Positions 41,428 to 50,659 of a DNA stretch of 64,000 nucleotides are shown here, piece after piece. A program made the translations under genes and the position numbers. This DNA comes from Symbiodinium microadriaticum. Taxonomy: Eukaryota; Sar; Dinophyceae; Suessiales; Symbiodiniaceae. The stretch lies in assembly GCA_001939145.1 (NCBI GenBank), contig LSRX01000707.1, forward strand, positions 326,247 to 390,246, read 5' to 3'. How positions within the stretch are numbered: position 1 is the first letter of the stretch; each line of letters opens with the position of its first letter. The notes under the pieces were generated by a model. That model worked only from the letters and a program-made list of their open reading frames with translations. It was not told the origin of the DNA and ran no database searches.

Positions 41428-41595
41428 TACCCATAGGCACCCAAGTAGTTCCTTTTTGTGGCTTATACACTCTGCTACACAACATTTTCATTATGGCAGG
41501 CCACCAAGGCCCTTTCATGTCTCTCCAGTTCTGTGGCTTATACTTAGAATCCTATAAGGTGATCCCAAGAAGGAACTACTTAGTGGCCTATGGGT
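41428..41595. mobile_element. MITE family A interrupted by a 63 bp insert with 12 bp duplication
   Basis: The family A ends are intact (TACCCATAGGCACCCAAG; TAGTGGCCTATGGGTA). TGTGGCTTATAC occurs at 41457-41468 and again at 41532-41543, with 63 bp of unrelated, non-telomeric sequence (41469-41531) between. In uninterrupted copies the motif is present once. Confidence 0.9.
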
Positions 41596-41674
41596 AGGGT
41601 CGTAAGCCCTCAACAGAGCTCTCCGCCACGAGCGGACTTGGAGGATCTGGGGACTGGGCAAGTAAGGTTGTAAG

Positions 41675-41789
41675 TACCCAGAGACTCCAAAACCGCTTAC
41701 CTAAGGAATATACCTTAAATCGTATTATAGGGTTCCCATAATAATTCAAAGTATATTCCTTAATTAAGGGGTCTTGGAGTCTCTGGGTA
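41675..41789. mobile_element. MITE family C (copy 5) nested in a family I remnant
   Basis: Ends TACCCAGAGACTCCAAAACC and TCTTGGAGTCTCTGGGTA. The DNA just before it (ACTTGGAGGATCTGGGGACT, then CAAGTAAGGTTGTAAG) is the left half of family I, so C landed inside I. Confidence 0.75.
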
Positions 41790-41912
41790 TCTTAGTCTAG
41801 TTATCTCGTGGTCGGGAATAATCATTCGCCTTTTGATCCCTTATTGAGTTTAAGTCCCCATAAAAAAGCAACATATTGCCAACAATTGACAACGCGGTCA
41901 GAGTTTACAAGT

Positions 41913-41999
41913 TTACCTGGGACTCTAATTACCTACAGTTTTATGGGTTCTACCTACTAATTAAGGGGGGTACTGGCTGCTCAACTGTATAGGTAAAGA
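41913..41999. mobile_element. Dispersed element, family T (copy 2)
   Basis: Reverse complement of the stretch at 32827-32912: CTGGGACTCTAATTACCTAC through CTGTATAGGTAAAGAG. Confidence 0.6.
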
Positions 42000-42240
42000 G
42001 AATTACTGGTAGAGATTCCTGGATCTTTGATCTTTCTCAGGTTCTGGGTGCTGTGAGGGTTGTTGGGGCCGGTGAACATGATGTACACCAACCCTCTAAA
42101 CATCTCTAAAAACCCTGCTCTTTAGGATATCTGATTCTGATTGCCTTGTACAGAGGTGGGTTGCTTAAAGGGTTACAAGGTCCAAGTTGCACCTACATGA
42201 AGCTCCTCAGTTGGAGGAGAGGTAATCACTTACGGATTCA
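42000..42240. other. Unique DNA, nothing recognised
   Basis: No long frame, no repeat ends and few heptamers. Confidence 0.5.
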
Positions 42241-42244
42241 AGGC

Positions 42245-42350
42245 CTGGGGTTTAGGGCCTTAGGGTCTTAGGGTTTAGGGTCTTACGGTTTAGGGTCTTG
42301 AGGCTTATGGTCTTAGGATATAGGGTCTTAGGGTCTTAGGGTTCAGGTTT
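42245..42350 (+). repeat. TTTAGGGTCTTAGGG-variant tract
   Basis: Units alternate TTTAGGG with TCTTAGGG, a 15 bp higher-order pattern repeated about five times. Confidence 0.75.
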
Positions 42351-42534
42351 TGAAGCCTCTCAGTCTTCGCAGGCTTTGACAACATGAACATGCATCTGAC
42401 AGGGTGCGGGATAAGGGCTGCAATGCGTAGTACCAAAAATACTCGTTACCAATAAACGTGTAACGCAGGCCCGAGTGCAGCAATGCCTCGTAATCCTTAA
42501 ATATGGACGAACATGCAACGAAACAGCTTTCAAC

Positions 42535-42600
42535 CTAATCCCTAAACCCTCAACCCCAAACCTCTAAAACCCTAAACCCCTAAACACCTAAACCCCAAAA
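42535..42600 (-). repeat. CCCTAAA tract
   Basis: Eight or nine degenerate units. Confidence 0.75.
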
Positions 42601-42942
42601 GTAACAAAGGGCGCTCGACCACATCTCTCAGGGTTTAGGGGTCTGCTCAGCAGCTCTGCAAGGTACCGGTCTAGCGAGACGGAAATCCTCGGCACCCACA
42701 ACAATCAAAAGAAAAAAACAATACCAACAAAAACACCAACATCCTACCAAAGCCTGAAATCCTAAACCCTAATCTCTCGCAATTCCTGGAAACAGACAGA
42801 AGCCCTCTCACGCTTCCACAGATGATTCTTAAGATTCAGGTTAGGTGTGTCTTGATAGTTTTGATCCCCCTCAGTCGCGCAATGCTGGTTTGGACAGGCT
42901 CCCCAGCAGCCCCGTGCATCATCAGGGCGGTTCTCTAGATTA

Positions 42943-43025
42943 GGGTACCTTTTGGGGTCCCTTTTATAAGGGTACCGTACTATATTTTGGATCTAGAAAG
43001 GGGCCCTAATTTAGGGAACTACCCA
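42943..43025. mobile_element. Foldback element, family V
   Basis: Inverted ends TTAGGGTACCTTTTGGGGTCC and GGGGCCCTAATTTAGGG; related to 34080-34158. Confidence 0.55.
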
Positions 43026-43097
43026 TAAGAATACTAAGGGCTTATTTTTTCTAGCTTCCGGTTTTATCAAGGAGACCCCAAAACCCTAAACCCCACA

Positions 43098-43201
43098 TCT
43101 GTTGATGATCTCAATCCTGCATGACCTGAAGGACCCCAAACTACTGGAACTATGGTCTACTTCGTATTCTGGGTAATGCAGGATTTCTATGATCAACCGT
43201 A
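43098..43201. mobile_element. MITE-like element, family B (copy 5)
   Basis: Ends ATCTGTTGATGATCTCAATCC and GGATTTCTATGATCAACCGTA; several substitutions, so an older copy. Confidence 0.75.
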
Positions 43202-43430
43202 GTTGGTCTGGGTTTGAGGTGAACTTGAGACATGGGCCTCACCCGGGCGTTAGACCGCTGGTGATGGTCCTACTCATCTACGCGCTCTTAGGGGCTATAC
43301 CATCCGAGAACCCTACTGTTTTTGACGATTTCGACGCGTAAATCCAGTGTTTTCGTGGCTTAGGCAAAAAACCTGCTAAGCCCCAAAGGTAACCCCATAT
43401 AAACCCTGAACCCTAGAAGCCCTAAGACGA

Positions 43431-43530
43431 GGTTCCTGAGTGACCCCTGAATAATAAGCGTACCCTTTTCCCTGCTATTCAGTTTTAACAAGGGAACCAT
43501 AACAGCAAAAAGGGCAAACGGGTACTACTC
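43431..43530. mobile_element. MITE-like element, family H (copy 2)
   Basis: Ends GGTTCCTGAGTGACCCCTG and GGGTACTACTCAGGAACTT; matches 20503-20610. Confidence 0.7.
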
Positions 43531-43615
43531 AGGAACTTAGAAGAAGTGGCGCACGTGAACCTCTCCTTCTCGATCCACCGAAGGTTGGTTGCAGTGTCCA
43601 CCGCGCCCTCAAGAT

Positions 43616-43912
43616 CGAGAGAGAGAGAGAGAGAGATTTAAAGCGGTTTAGGGTTTAGGGCTTAGGGTTCAGAGTTTAGGGTTTAGGGCCCCTTTAAGGG
43701 TCCCTTTCAAAGGGTTCTATAGGGGGCTTTAGGGCATGAGGCTTATACTGTCGAGAACTCGAACAGGGTTTTTTGGATGTTCTTTTGTATGGCTGTTGCA
43801 CTAAGGAACCCTGAGAATCGTGGTTATAAGCCCTAAACCCTAAACCTAAACCCTAAGCTCTAAACCCTAAACCCTAAACCCTAAGCTCTAAACCCTAAAC
43901 CCTAAACACCGT
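43616..43912. repeat. GA microsatellite and telomere-like tracts
   Basis: (GA)9-10 at 43616-43635, TTTAGGG units (43644-43690, starting CGGTTTAGGG), then CCCTAAA/CCCTAAG units (43830-43910). Confidence 0.85.
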
Positions 43913-44039
43913 TATTATTTAAGCGTATAGAAAAAGGCATGCCATTGAGGGACCCGGAGCCTCCCTGTGCGCTACATAGAGTAGCTTGTCCTTAGGCCTT
44001 GAAAATACCTTTAGAGAATTCCGCTTAAGGCCGCGCCTG

Positions 44040-44131
44040 TCGATCGATCTATCTATCTGTGTATCTATCTATCTGTGTATCTATCTATCTATCTATCTAT
44101 CTACCTATCTATCTATCTATCTATCTATGTA

Positions 44132-44166
<35 letters not shown>
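44040..44166. repeat. (CTAT)n and TA microsatellite
   Basis: About 20 CTAT tetramers with GTAT variants, then CT and TA runs. Open frames across it are repeat artefacts. Confidence 0.95.
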
Positions 44167-44528
44167 CGGCACATGGAGCCTTGGCGAGAGAGGTGGTTCA
44201 GGAAAGTGTTCTTCCATCAAAACGCTAATGGGGCCCACAATCGGATCCCTGTTTCTCAAACTTTCGATAAGCCACTAAAGGTTCGTGGTCCAAAGTGATC
44301 GCACTCGTGAGGTGTTCGGAATGCGCTTTGAAGGAGCTCTTGTAAAATGCAAGGTCCTCGTGTTACTTATCTTATGTGCCGCTGCACTTTTCGCACCCGG
44401 TCATCCACAGTGGAATGGGGCTCTTCGTCAGAACTTCCATACAGGCTCGTCTCAAACGCTTACGGCTTCGAAATAGGACTGCCTCCAAGTGTCCTTTCGC
44501 TGAGGCTCCCATGATGACGGAAAACCCC

Positions 44529-44642
44529 ACCCAGAGAACCCAATACCCCTTAATCAAGGAATGTACCTGAAATCAAAAAATAATAAGGCCCCTATAATTT
44601 AAGGCATATTCCTTAATTAAGGGGTATTGGGTTCTCTGAGCA
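44529..44642. mobile_element. MITE-like element, family C2 (copy 2)
   Basis: Ends ACCCAGAGAACCCAATACCCC and GGGGTATTGGGTTCTCTGAG, nearly a full palindrome. Confidence 0.85.
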
Positions 44643-44904
44643 TGAGGGATCTTCCCTGGACTGTTGAATCAATTCCGAGACCGAAAATCACAAGCCCGAA
44701 AGCGATCCCGAGCGACTTTTCGAGTGTTAAGGCTTCTTGTCAAGGAATTTAACTCAAGCTGCCAGAATAAGGACAGCATATTGAACCATAGATCCCTATA
44801 AGGATGGTAACTTCAGAATATCTTCAGTACAGAGAGGATGGCTTGCTTGGCAAGTAGCACTCTCGCATGCAGAATTAATTCAACAACATGGTGGCAACAG
44901 TAAA
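44643..44904. other. Unique DNA, nothing recognised
   Basis: No telomere-like run, no convincing frame and no repeat ends seen. Confidence 0.5.
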
Positions 44905-45032
44905 CCCCTAAACCCTAAACCCTAAGCCCTAAACCCTAAACCCTAAACCCTAAGCCCTACGCCCTAAGCCCTAAACCCTAAGCCCTAAACCCTAAGCCCT
45001 AAATCTCTAATCCCTAAACCCTAAACCCTGCT
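44905..45032 (-). repeat. CCCTAAA/CCCTAAG tract
   Basis: About 18 units in which CCCTAAA and CCCTAAG alternate. Confidence 0.9.
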
Positions 45033-45134
45033 CGGAATACCCTTTGTCTTTTCTGCACCTTGCACAAAAATATCGTCACGCAAATCCTAGAGACCCGCTT
45101 CCTGTTCCGATACACAAGCCTAAACCATAGGCCC

Positions 45135-45229
45135 TACCCATAGGCCCCTAAGTAGTTCCCTTTTGTGGCTTATATTTAGAACCCTATAAGGTAATCCCCA
45201 AAAAGGAACGACTTAGGGGCCTATGGGTA
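45135..45229. mobile_element. MITE-like element, family A
   Basis: Ends TACCCATAGGCCCCTAAGTAG and GACTTAGGGGCCTATGGGTA; intact. Confidence 0.85.
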
Positions 45230-45335
45230 GACCTTAAACCGCAAGATTTAAAGCTTGCACAGCGGCCCTGCCCCGAGGGTTCATACATGTATAGTATTTT
45301 GGGTAGGTTACCATAAGACATACTTGGCCTCAAGA

Positions 45336-45440
45336 TACTGTTGATGATATAAACCCTGCATTACCTTAAAGACCCTACACTATGGGAATTATGGTGTATT
45401 CCGGATTATGGGTAACGCAGGATTTCTGTGATCAACCGTG
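45336..45440. mobile_element. MITE-like element, family B (copy 6)
   Basis: Ends TACTGTTGATGATATAAACC and GGATTTCTGTGATCAACCGTG. Confidence 0.8.
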
Positions 45441-45620
45441 CCTTTGTGGGAACCCAATTCAGGTCGAAGTATCCACTATACAGGGGCATGGATCCGTAAT
45501 TCCCAAACCCCAGAAGCGTGGTGGTACCCTTGAACAGCCCTTATACCGGTAGCACCCTTGAAAGAAATAGGGTTTAGCGCTTAGGGTTTAGAGTGTAGGG
45601 TTTCCGGGAACCTAAAAAAC

Positions 45621-45719
45621 CTAAACCCATAAGGTATCTCTGAGGTTTCCCTTTCGGAGAACTGCCTTCTCGTCTTCACCTTCTTCTTCAAGGTTCTCCG
45701 TGACGAATTGGAGCAACTG
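45621..45719 (-). CDS. Short acidic exon-like frame
   Basis: On the minus strand, after GATGCCAG, 32 codons read QLLQFVTENLEEEGEDEKA, then VLRKGNLRDTLW, and a stop formed by a TTTAGG run. The acidic helical text and G/C-ending codons look real. The 3' edge, TATGG/GTTTAGG, has a GT that could be a donor inside the telomere-like sequence. Too short to assign. Confidence 0.35.
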   Translation of the reverse strand, partial: QLLQFVTENLEEEGEDEKAVLRKGNLRDTLWV

Positions 45720-46254
45720 GCATCAAAACAACTCCGAACCCCTTAAATTCAGCAATGTACCCTAAACTGCGGACGGGTCTCGAATGTAAGTTCGACTTTT
45801 TCTCATAGTTTACGTGCGAGGCTTCGCGAAAAGACAGGGAAATAAAGGAGACCTCGAACATAATTGATGGCTTAGACGCTCAGCGCCCTAGCCCAGACAG
45901 CGACAAGGTTAGCCTTCCAAATTACGGTAGCCCTCAACCATAAATTATAGTAGCCCTAAACCATAAACCCTAAACCGTTAGTAGGGTTATACAAGACCCG
46001 AAAGGTTAAAGGTTACCTACGTAGACGTAGCCCCTGAGGATGGTCTTTCGGGCCCGAAGCAGGCATTCTTCGTCGACTTGGGGCCTCAGGGAGAAAGAGA
46101 TGGGCTCTAAGTTACTATGACTATAACCTAGCTTACCTTGTCCATGGCTCTAGTACAAAGTTGAAACCACGAAACGGATCTCTCTGCAGTCCTACACCCC
46201 AATGTTCGTCCCTCAAGGACTCTGAGCTGAACTGCAACAGGAAATAGGCGTGTG

Positions 46255-46349
46255 GGGGTTTCCGAAAAAAAAGGGGACCCTAATATAGTATCCTAAATAA
46301 TAGGATCCTTACTTTAAGGACCCCCAGAATAGGTGCTCCTTATTTTCGG
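46255..46349. mobile_element. MITE-like element, family D (copy 3)
   Basis: GGGGGTTTCCGAAAAAAAAGG and CTCCTTATTTTCGGAAACCCC are inverted ends around GGGACCCTAATATAGTATCC. Confidence 0.8.
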
Positions 46350-46489
46350 AAACCCCTATGTCAAGTCAAGGCAGAGGAGTCAGAGTGGAGGGCTGGTTTG
46401 TGCTCTTTTCCATGTCAAGGCTTGCCTAGACTCCGAAAGACCTACATTTTTTGCGACTTATACACGGACACCATAGACGCAATGTTGAA

Positions 46490-46802
46490 CCCTAAAAAGC
46501 GCTTTTTTGCTTAGGGTTCAGAGGATTTGCCGTAGACCTTAAACCCTGAACCCTGAACACTAACCCCTTCAGCCCTAAACCCTGAACCCTGAAGCGTAAT
46601 GCCTAAACCCTTAAGCTCTAAGCCCTAAACCCCTAAACCTTAAACCCTGGAGATTAAAAACCCTAAGCCCCAAGCCCTATAAACCTAAATCTCTAAACCT
46701 TAAACCCTAAAACTTAAACCCTAGGCCCTCAGCCCTATAAACCTAAAGCCCTTAACCTTAAACCCTAAATCCTAAAGCCCTAAAACCCCTAAAACCGCAA
46801 AC
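46490..46802 (-). repeat. CCCTAAA-variant region
   Basis: Heavily degenerate CCCTAAA, CCCTGAA, CCTTAAA and CTATAAACC units. Confidence 0.75.
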
Positions 46803-46889
46803 CACGTCGAAGGAGTCCGCGACCGAACTCGAAACCCGAGGTTTCCACCACTCCCAAAAGAAGCAGAGACTCCAAAACCTGGAAAGCTA

Positions 46890-47220
46890 AAAACGTGATA
46901 TTAGGGTTTCGGGTGCATGATATTAGGGTTTAGGGTTTCTGATATTAGGGTTTAGGCTGTATGATCTTCGGGTTTGGGGTTCAGGGTCTAGGGTTTACGG
47001 TTTAGGCCTTAACAACTCGAATAGTGCTCCCCCAAAGTATAGAAAAGTTCTACCGGGGTTAAAAAAAAAACCCAAAATTCGAGGAGGATCCTGGGGCCGA
47101 ATTGTGCCGCAATGCGATAGGGTTTCGGGTTTAGGGTCTAGGGTTTAGGGTCTAGGGTTTAGGGTTTAGGGTCTAGGGTTTCGGGTCTAGGGTTTAGGGT
47201 CTAGGGTTTAGGGTCTAAGA
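46890..47220 (+). repeat. TTTAGGG tracts with two higher-order patterns
   Basis: First, GATATTAGGGTTT repeats (46897-46965). Then, after ~100 bp, a clean 14 bp pattern TTTAGGGTCTAGGG repeated about seven times (47125-47217). Confidence 0.85.
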
Positions 47221-47339
47221 GGGGAAACACCGGGGATATCGTAAGTATTTCTTCCGAATCCTGTAGCACACTGCCGTTTAGCGCTTGGGCTTTCGGCTTC
47301 AGGGGTCAATCATATAGACCATTTTCCTGGATGTTGGGG

Positions 47340-47470
47340 CATGTTGCATAACCCAACGTGTCCTAAGTGTTTGTATGCATGGGGGATATATACCCAAAGC
47401 CATGGTAGGAAATCCTAGTATCATAACCCTACTTTGAATATGTAGGTGCCTAAGACCCTTTGGGTACCTA
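47340..47470. mobile_element. Family E element (diverged)
   Basis: GTCCTAAGTGTTTGTATGC at the left and GGTGCCTAAGACCCTTTGGG at the right. Confidence 0.5.
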
Positions 47471-47480
47471 ACGGGCTGAA

Positions 47481-47576
47481 CTAAGAGGTTTGGGAAGCTG
47501 AGAGAATGGCATTGACGAAGAACTCGATCGTGTCTTGGTCGAAGGGCAAGATCTCCGGGGCGTACCTAAGGAAGGT
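47481..47576 (-). CDS. Probable 3'-terminal exon of an unassigned gene
   Basis: On the minus strand, after the acceptor-like TCTGTCACACAG, 31 codons read TFLRYAPEILPFDQDTIEFF, then VNAILSASQTS, and TAG. Nearly every codon ends in G or C, and the acceptor is pyrimidine-containing and ends CAG. The opposite strand is open for 102 codons (47506-47814) but reads less like protein. The text is convincing as the C-terminus of a conserved protein, which I cannot name. The upstream exon was not located. Confidence 0.4.
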   Translation of the reverse strand, partial: TFLRYAPEILPFDQDTIEFFVNAILSASQTS

Positions 47577-47819
47577 CTGTGTGACAGAACGCATCACAAA
47601 AACATTAAAAGCTCAGCACAAGAAGCTCATAATCCAAGCCCAGGACACAAATCCTAGAAGCGAGAGCCTCCGCCTCAAGTACCATGCCCACCAACCAACC
47701 GTACGGTGTCAACACTACTTCGGAGATGCTAGTACCACAGCAGGCCTGACCCCCAAATTTGTAAAACGTCGCAGCACCCCTGTTGCATGGACCCCTGCTG
47801 CAGAATGGGCCTGAGGGGC

Positions 47820-48215
47820 AGGCTTGAGGGCTAGAGGTTGGGCTAGGACCAATCCGAATTCACACACGGTTTAGGGTTTAGGGTCATCGAAAAAGGGCAA
47901 CTAGTGGTAATGCTCGCATTTGGCAACTAGAAGCTACTGCAGACACTCGGTTATAACCCGGCGATACCTTGGGAGTAGTTTCCTGTCTACCCAGGGGATC
48001 CTATGTAGTTTTTTATGTAGTTGTCTCTCGGGGTTGTAGCACGTATGAGCTTACCAAAACACCATAACAAACCCCGAAAGGAACTTCATTGGATTTCTGG
48101 GTTCCTACCCAGCTTGCTCAACAGCATGCCCTAAAATTTCCTGGGGATCTTAGAGAATCCTGAGACATGTAAAGAGTATATAGGGATTATGGGGATCCTT
48201 ATTTGGGACCGTACA
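47820..48215. other. Unique DNA with a short TTTAGGG run
   Basis: CGGTTTAGGGTTTAGGG at 47867-47883 is the only repeat. No frame supported. Confidence 0.5.
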
Positions 48216-48219
48216 AGGT

Positions 48220-48778
48220 CTATATTTGAAACTCCCATATGTTGAAATCAAGATGAGCTGAATCACGGGACATAATGCGAAGGCCCATCATGGCCCATCC
48301 TACAAGGCTTGCACTGCAGACACTGGTATTGAATATGTCTGACCCAGTTGCACAACTTTGAACGTGGTTTGCCCAGTCCCGATCCCAGGCAACTGATAAT
48401 GAGCGGAAAAGGCATAAGAGGTCACTGCAAATCAAAAAAAGCAACTAGGCAGGAGTTCCACAGGGAAGGCCTGTGACGTGGAATGTATTTGCATGACGGT
48501 TGTAGAGCTGGTATTTCCAACCTTGCACAACCTCTCCGAGCTCCTAAACCCAAATAACTAAGCCGGCATGGGCTACATTTCAACTCTTCATATTCCTCAC
48601 AGTTGTAGCCTGATAGAATCCCCATAACAACCGTCTGACGGAGTTTAAGTGGACCTTGACTCATGTTGGTAGCCGCTGACTCAGCCTGCTGGCTTTTCTT
48701 CTGCTCGAGCAACAACACAAAACTCTCTACAATCTGAGATTTACTCGGAAAATTCAAAGTACGCCACGACCTCTGCAT
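48220..48778 (-). CDS. Exon-like frames, unassigned
   Basis: The minus strand has a frame of ~118 codons (48422-48778) starting at ATG with protein-like text in its first 75 codons: RTLNFPSKSQIVESFVLLLE, then KKSQQAESAATNMSQGPLKL and LSGYNCEEYEELKCSPCRLS. A second frame (48220-48444) overlaps its end. No telomere-like sequence interrupts them. Family unknown; it could be a short gene or the 5' part of a spliced one. Confidence 0.35.
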
Positions 48779-49245
48779 CGCGCTCCAGCGTTAGCAGTGC
48801 TTAGAATTTAAAACAACGAGGCGCTATGTTACACTCGTCCCGTCCGTAGGTGATGCATGGTGACGCTACTGTCGCTTCTTGGCATTGTTCTCGTCTGGCC
48901 CAAAACCAATCAGCCCAACGCAGCGGCGCACCACTACCTGGGTTGTTGTTGTTGCGTAAAAGGTCCATGCTGATGTAAACTTGAACCCAATGCCAATGCG
49001 GGCTTAAATTACGTCAACATCGAACACAAGCAACCAATGTAAACATGCGAATTGCACCGCCGGGTTCCACCATCCCACCCTTAAGGCCTTAAGGCAAGTC
49101 ATTACTCGTGGTTTGCGTTGCAGGCATCCTTCTGCCCCTCTGGCAATGATTAAAACGGCCCGTCTGCTGCCACTTTCCGTTGATTGTCTCGTGTGTCTTT
49201 GGTAGATTTGAAAAATTTGAGCAACATGACAGGTATCTACCGCTA
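48779..49245. other. Unique DNA, nothing recognised
   Basis: No heptamers, no MITE ends, no convincing frame. It forms the left shoulder of the minisatellite block. Confidence 0.5.
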
Positions 49246-49249
49246 TGTG

Positions 49250-49660
49250 GGCGGAGCTGTCTCAGTGGTCCATCAAGGGGCCCCCTTCCGAAGATCTACA
49301 AGAAAACGGTTTCCCGGGACCCCCGGCAACACCATGCGGTTCGCAAGCTTTAGAGAGGAAACAAGTGGAGATTGGGAGACATGGATTGGCGGTTTCCCGA
49401 GATCAGCGGCAGCACCAGCCGGGGAACAAATTACAGAGGGGAGACAAGAGGCCGGGACCTCCGGCAAGGGAGACAAGAGAAGACCATGATGGAAGACAAG
49501 GACTGGTGATTTTCGGGATCCCCGGCAACACCATCCGCTTCCCCAACCTGGGCATCCGGTTCAGAAGTGGACAGGAGAAAACTTTGTGGGAGACACGACT
49601 GGCAATTTCCCAGGACTCCCAGCAGCACAAGCAGATCTCTGGAACATATCTGGAACGCCT
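49250..49660. repeat. Degenerate GC-rich minisatellite
   Basis: Words such as GGTTTCCCGGGACCCCCGGC, AACACCATGCGGTTC, GGAGACA(T/C)G(G/A)(A/C)TTGGC and CCCGGCAACACCATCCGCTTC recur at irregular spacing. Overlapping frames open on both strands come from this repeat. Confidence 0.55.
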
Positions 49661-49899
49661 ACAGTGACGACAGTACACTTCTTGTGGAAAATGCTGTAAA
49701 AATCTGGTTCAGATGCTGGCCCCAAATAGATCCAAATAGCAAAGCTAACTTTAATCTGCCTGGCTTCACCTGCTGGGAAAATACGGAAGGTGGGTTGTCT
49801 CCTCCTCCCTGTGAAGAATTGTGCGTTCGATTGACGCATTTTTACCGAGTGTACGATCTGACACTGCTGGCCGTCGCTTGTCAATTTTTCAGAGGGTAC

Positions 49900-50275
49900 C
49901 TGGCGCGCCATTTGGAGCACAGGACACCGGCAACAAATCGGAGTGCCTGGTACGTCTTACTGGTAGTTAGTGTTGGGGCACCACCTGGACCGCAGTTGAA
50001 GCCCACAACACCGGCAACAACAACACGTGCATCTTAGCCCTGGGGCGTCACTGCGTATTTAAACAGGACAGCGGCAAGACATAATGCTGGGGCACCATTT
50101 GGAATCGCACATCTTACAGTACCTGTCACCAGGCCATATTGGAGCTCCACACACACCGCATCGTACATCATAAGTTTGGGGCACGACTTGGAGCCGAAGA
50201 CACCGCCAACAAATCGCACACCGTAGCGCCGGGGCACCAGTCGGAGCACCGGACACCGTGCCAGGGAACAATTAA
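49900..50275. repeat. Minisatellite U, left part
   Basis: ACACCGGCAACAAATCG and GGGGCACCA(C/T)(T/C)TGGAGC words recur every ~50-60 bp with heavy divergence. The same family fills 52240-53545 and 55340-55640. Confidence 0.7.
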
Positions 50276-50655
50276 TGGGGGCAGCCGCCAAGGGGGGTTG
50301 GTAGCTCTCTGGAATCCGCGTCAATTTGCGACAAAAGCCGGCTGCGAAGGAAGTCTCCAAGTAAACTCCTTGAAGCCCTATCATGGTATCTTTGCGGTTC
50401 GTATCTTACACACCGAATTGAGATGCAAATTGCCGAAACACCCGCCCTGTTCAGGGAAACATAGGGAAACTAGCACAATGTGCTCGGTACATTCTTGGTG
50501 TAGACACGGGGGCCACAACAAGAATTCGATCATAAAGAGGAGGAGCTGGATGAGACACGTAAAACCAATCAGGGCCCAGAAAGAATTGTCATCCGTTGCC
50601 TGTTCGCAGTCGAAACAACCCCAAGGAGGAGGAACACATGCTCTGGATCTGCACG
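50276..50655. other. Unique segment between minisatellites
   Basis: Contains an open plus frame extending from 50139 to 50669 without a recognisable domain. No other features. Confidence 0.4.
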
Positions 50656-50659
50656 AAGT

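Noticed and set aside
43986-44298. Membrane-protein-like frames (LSIYLSIYLS)
   Set aside because: Encoded by the CTAT microsatellite.
47506-47814. 102-codon plus frame as a gene
   Set aside because: The minus strand at its start gives a better exon with splice acceptor and GC-ending codons. The plus translation lacks recognisable character.
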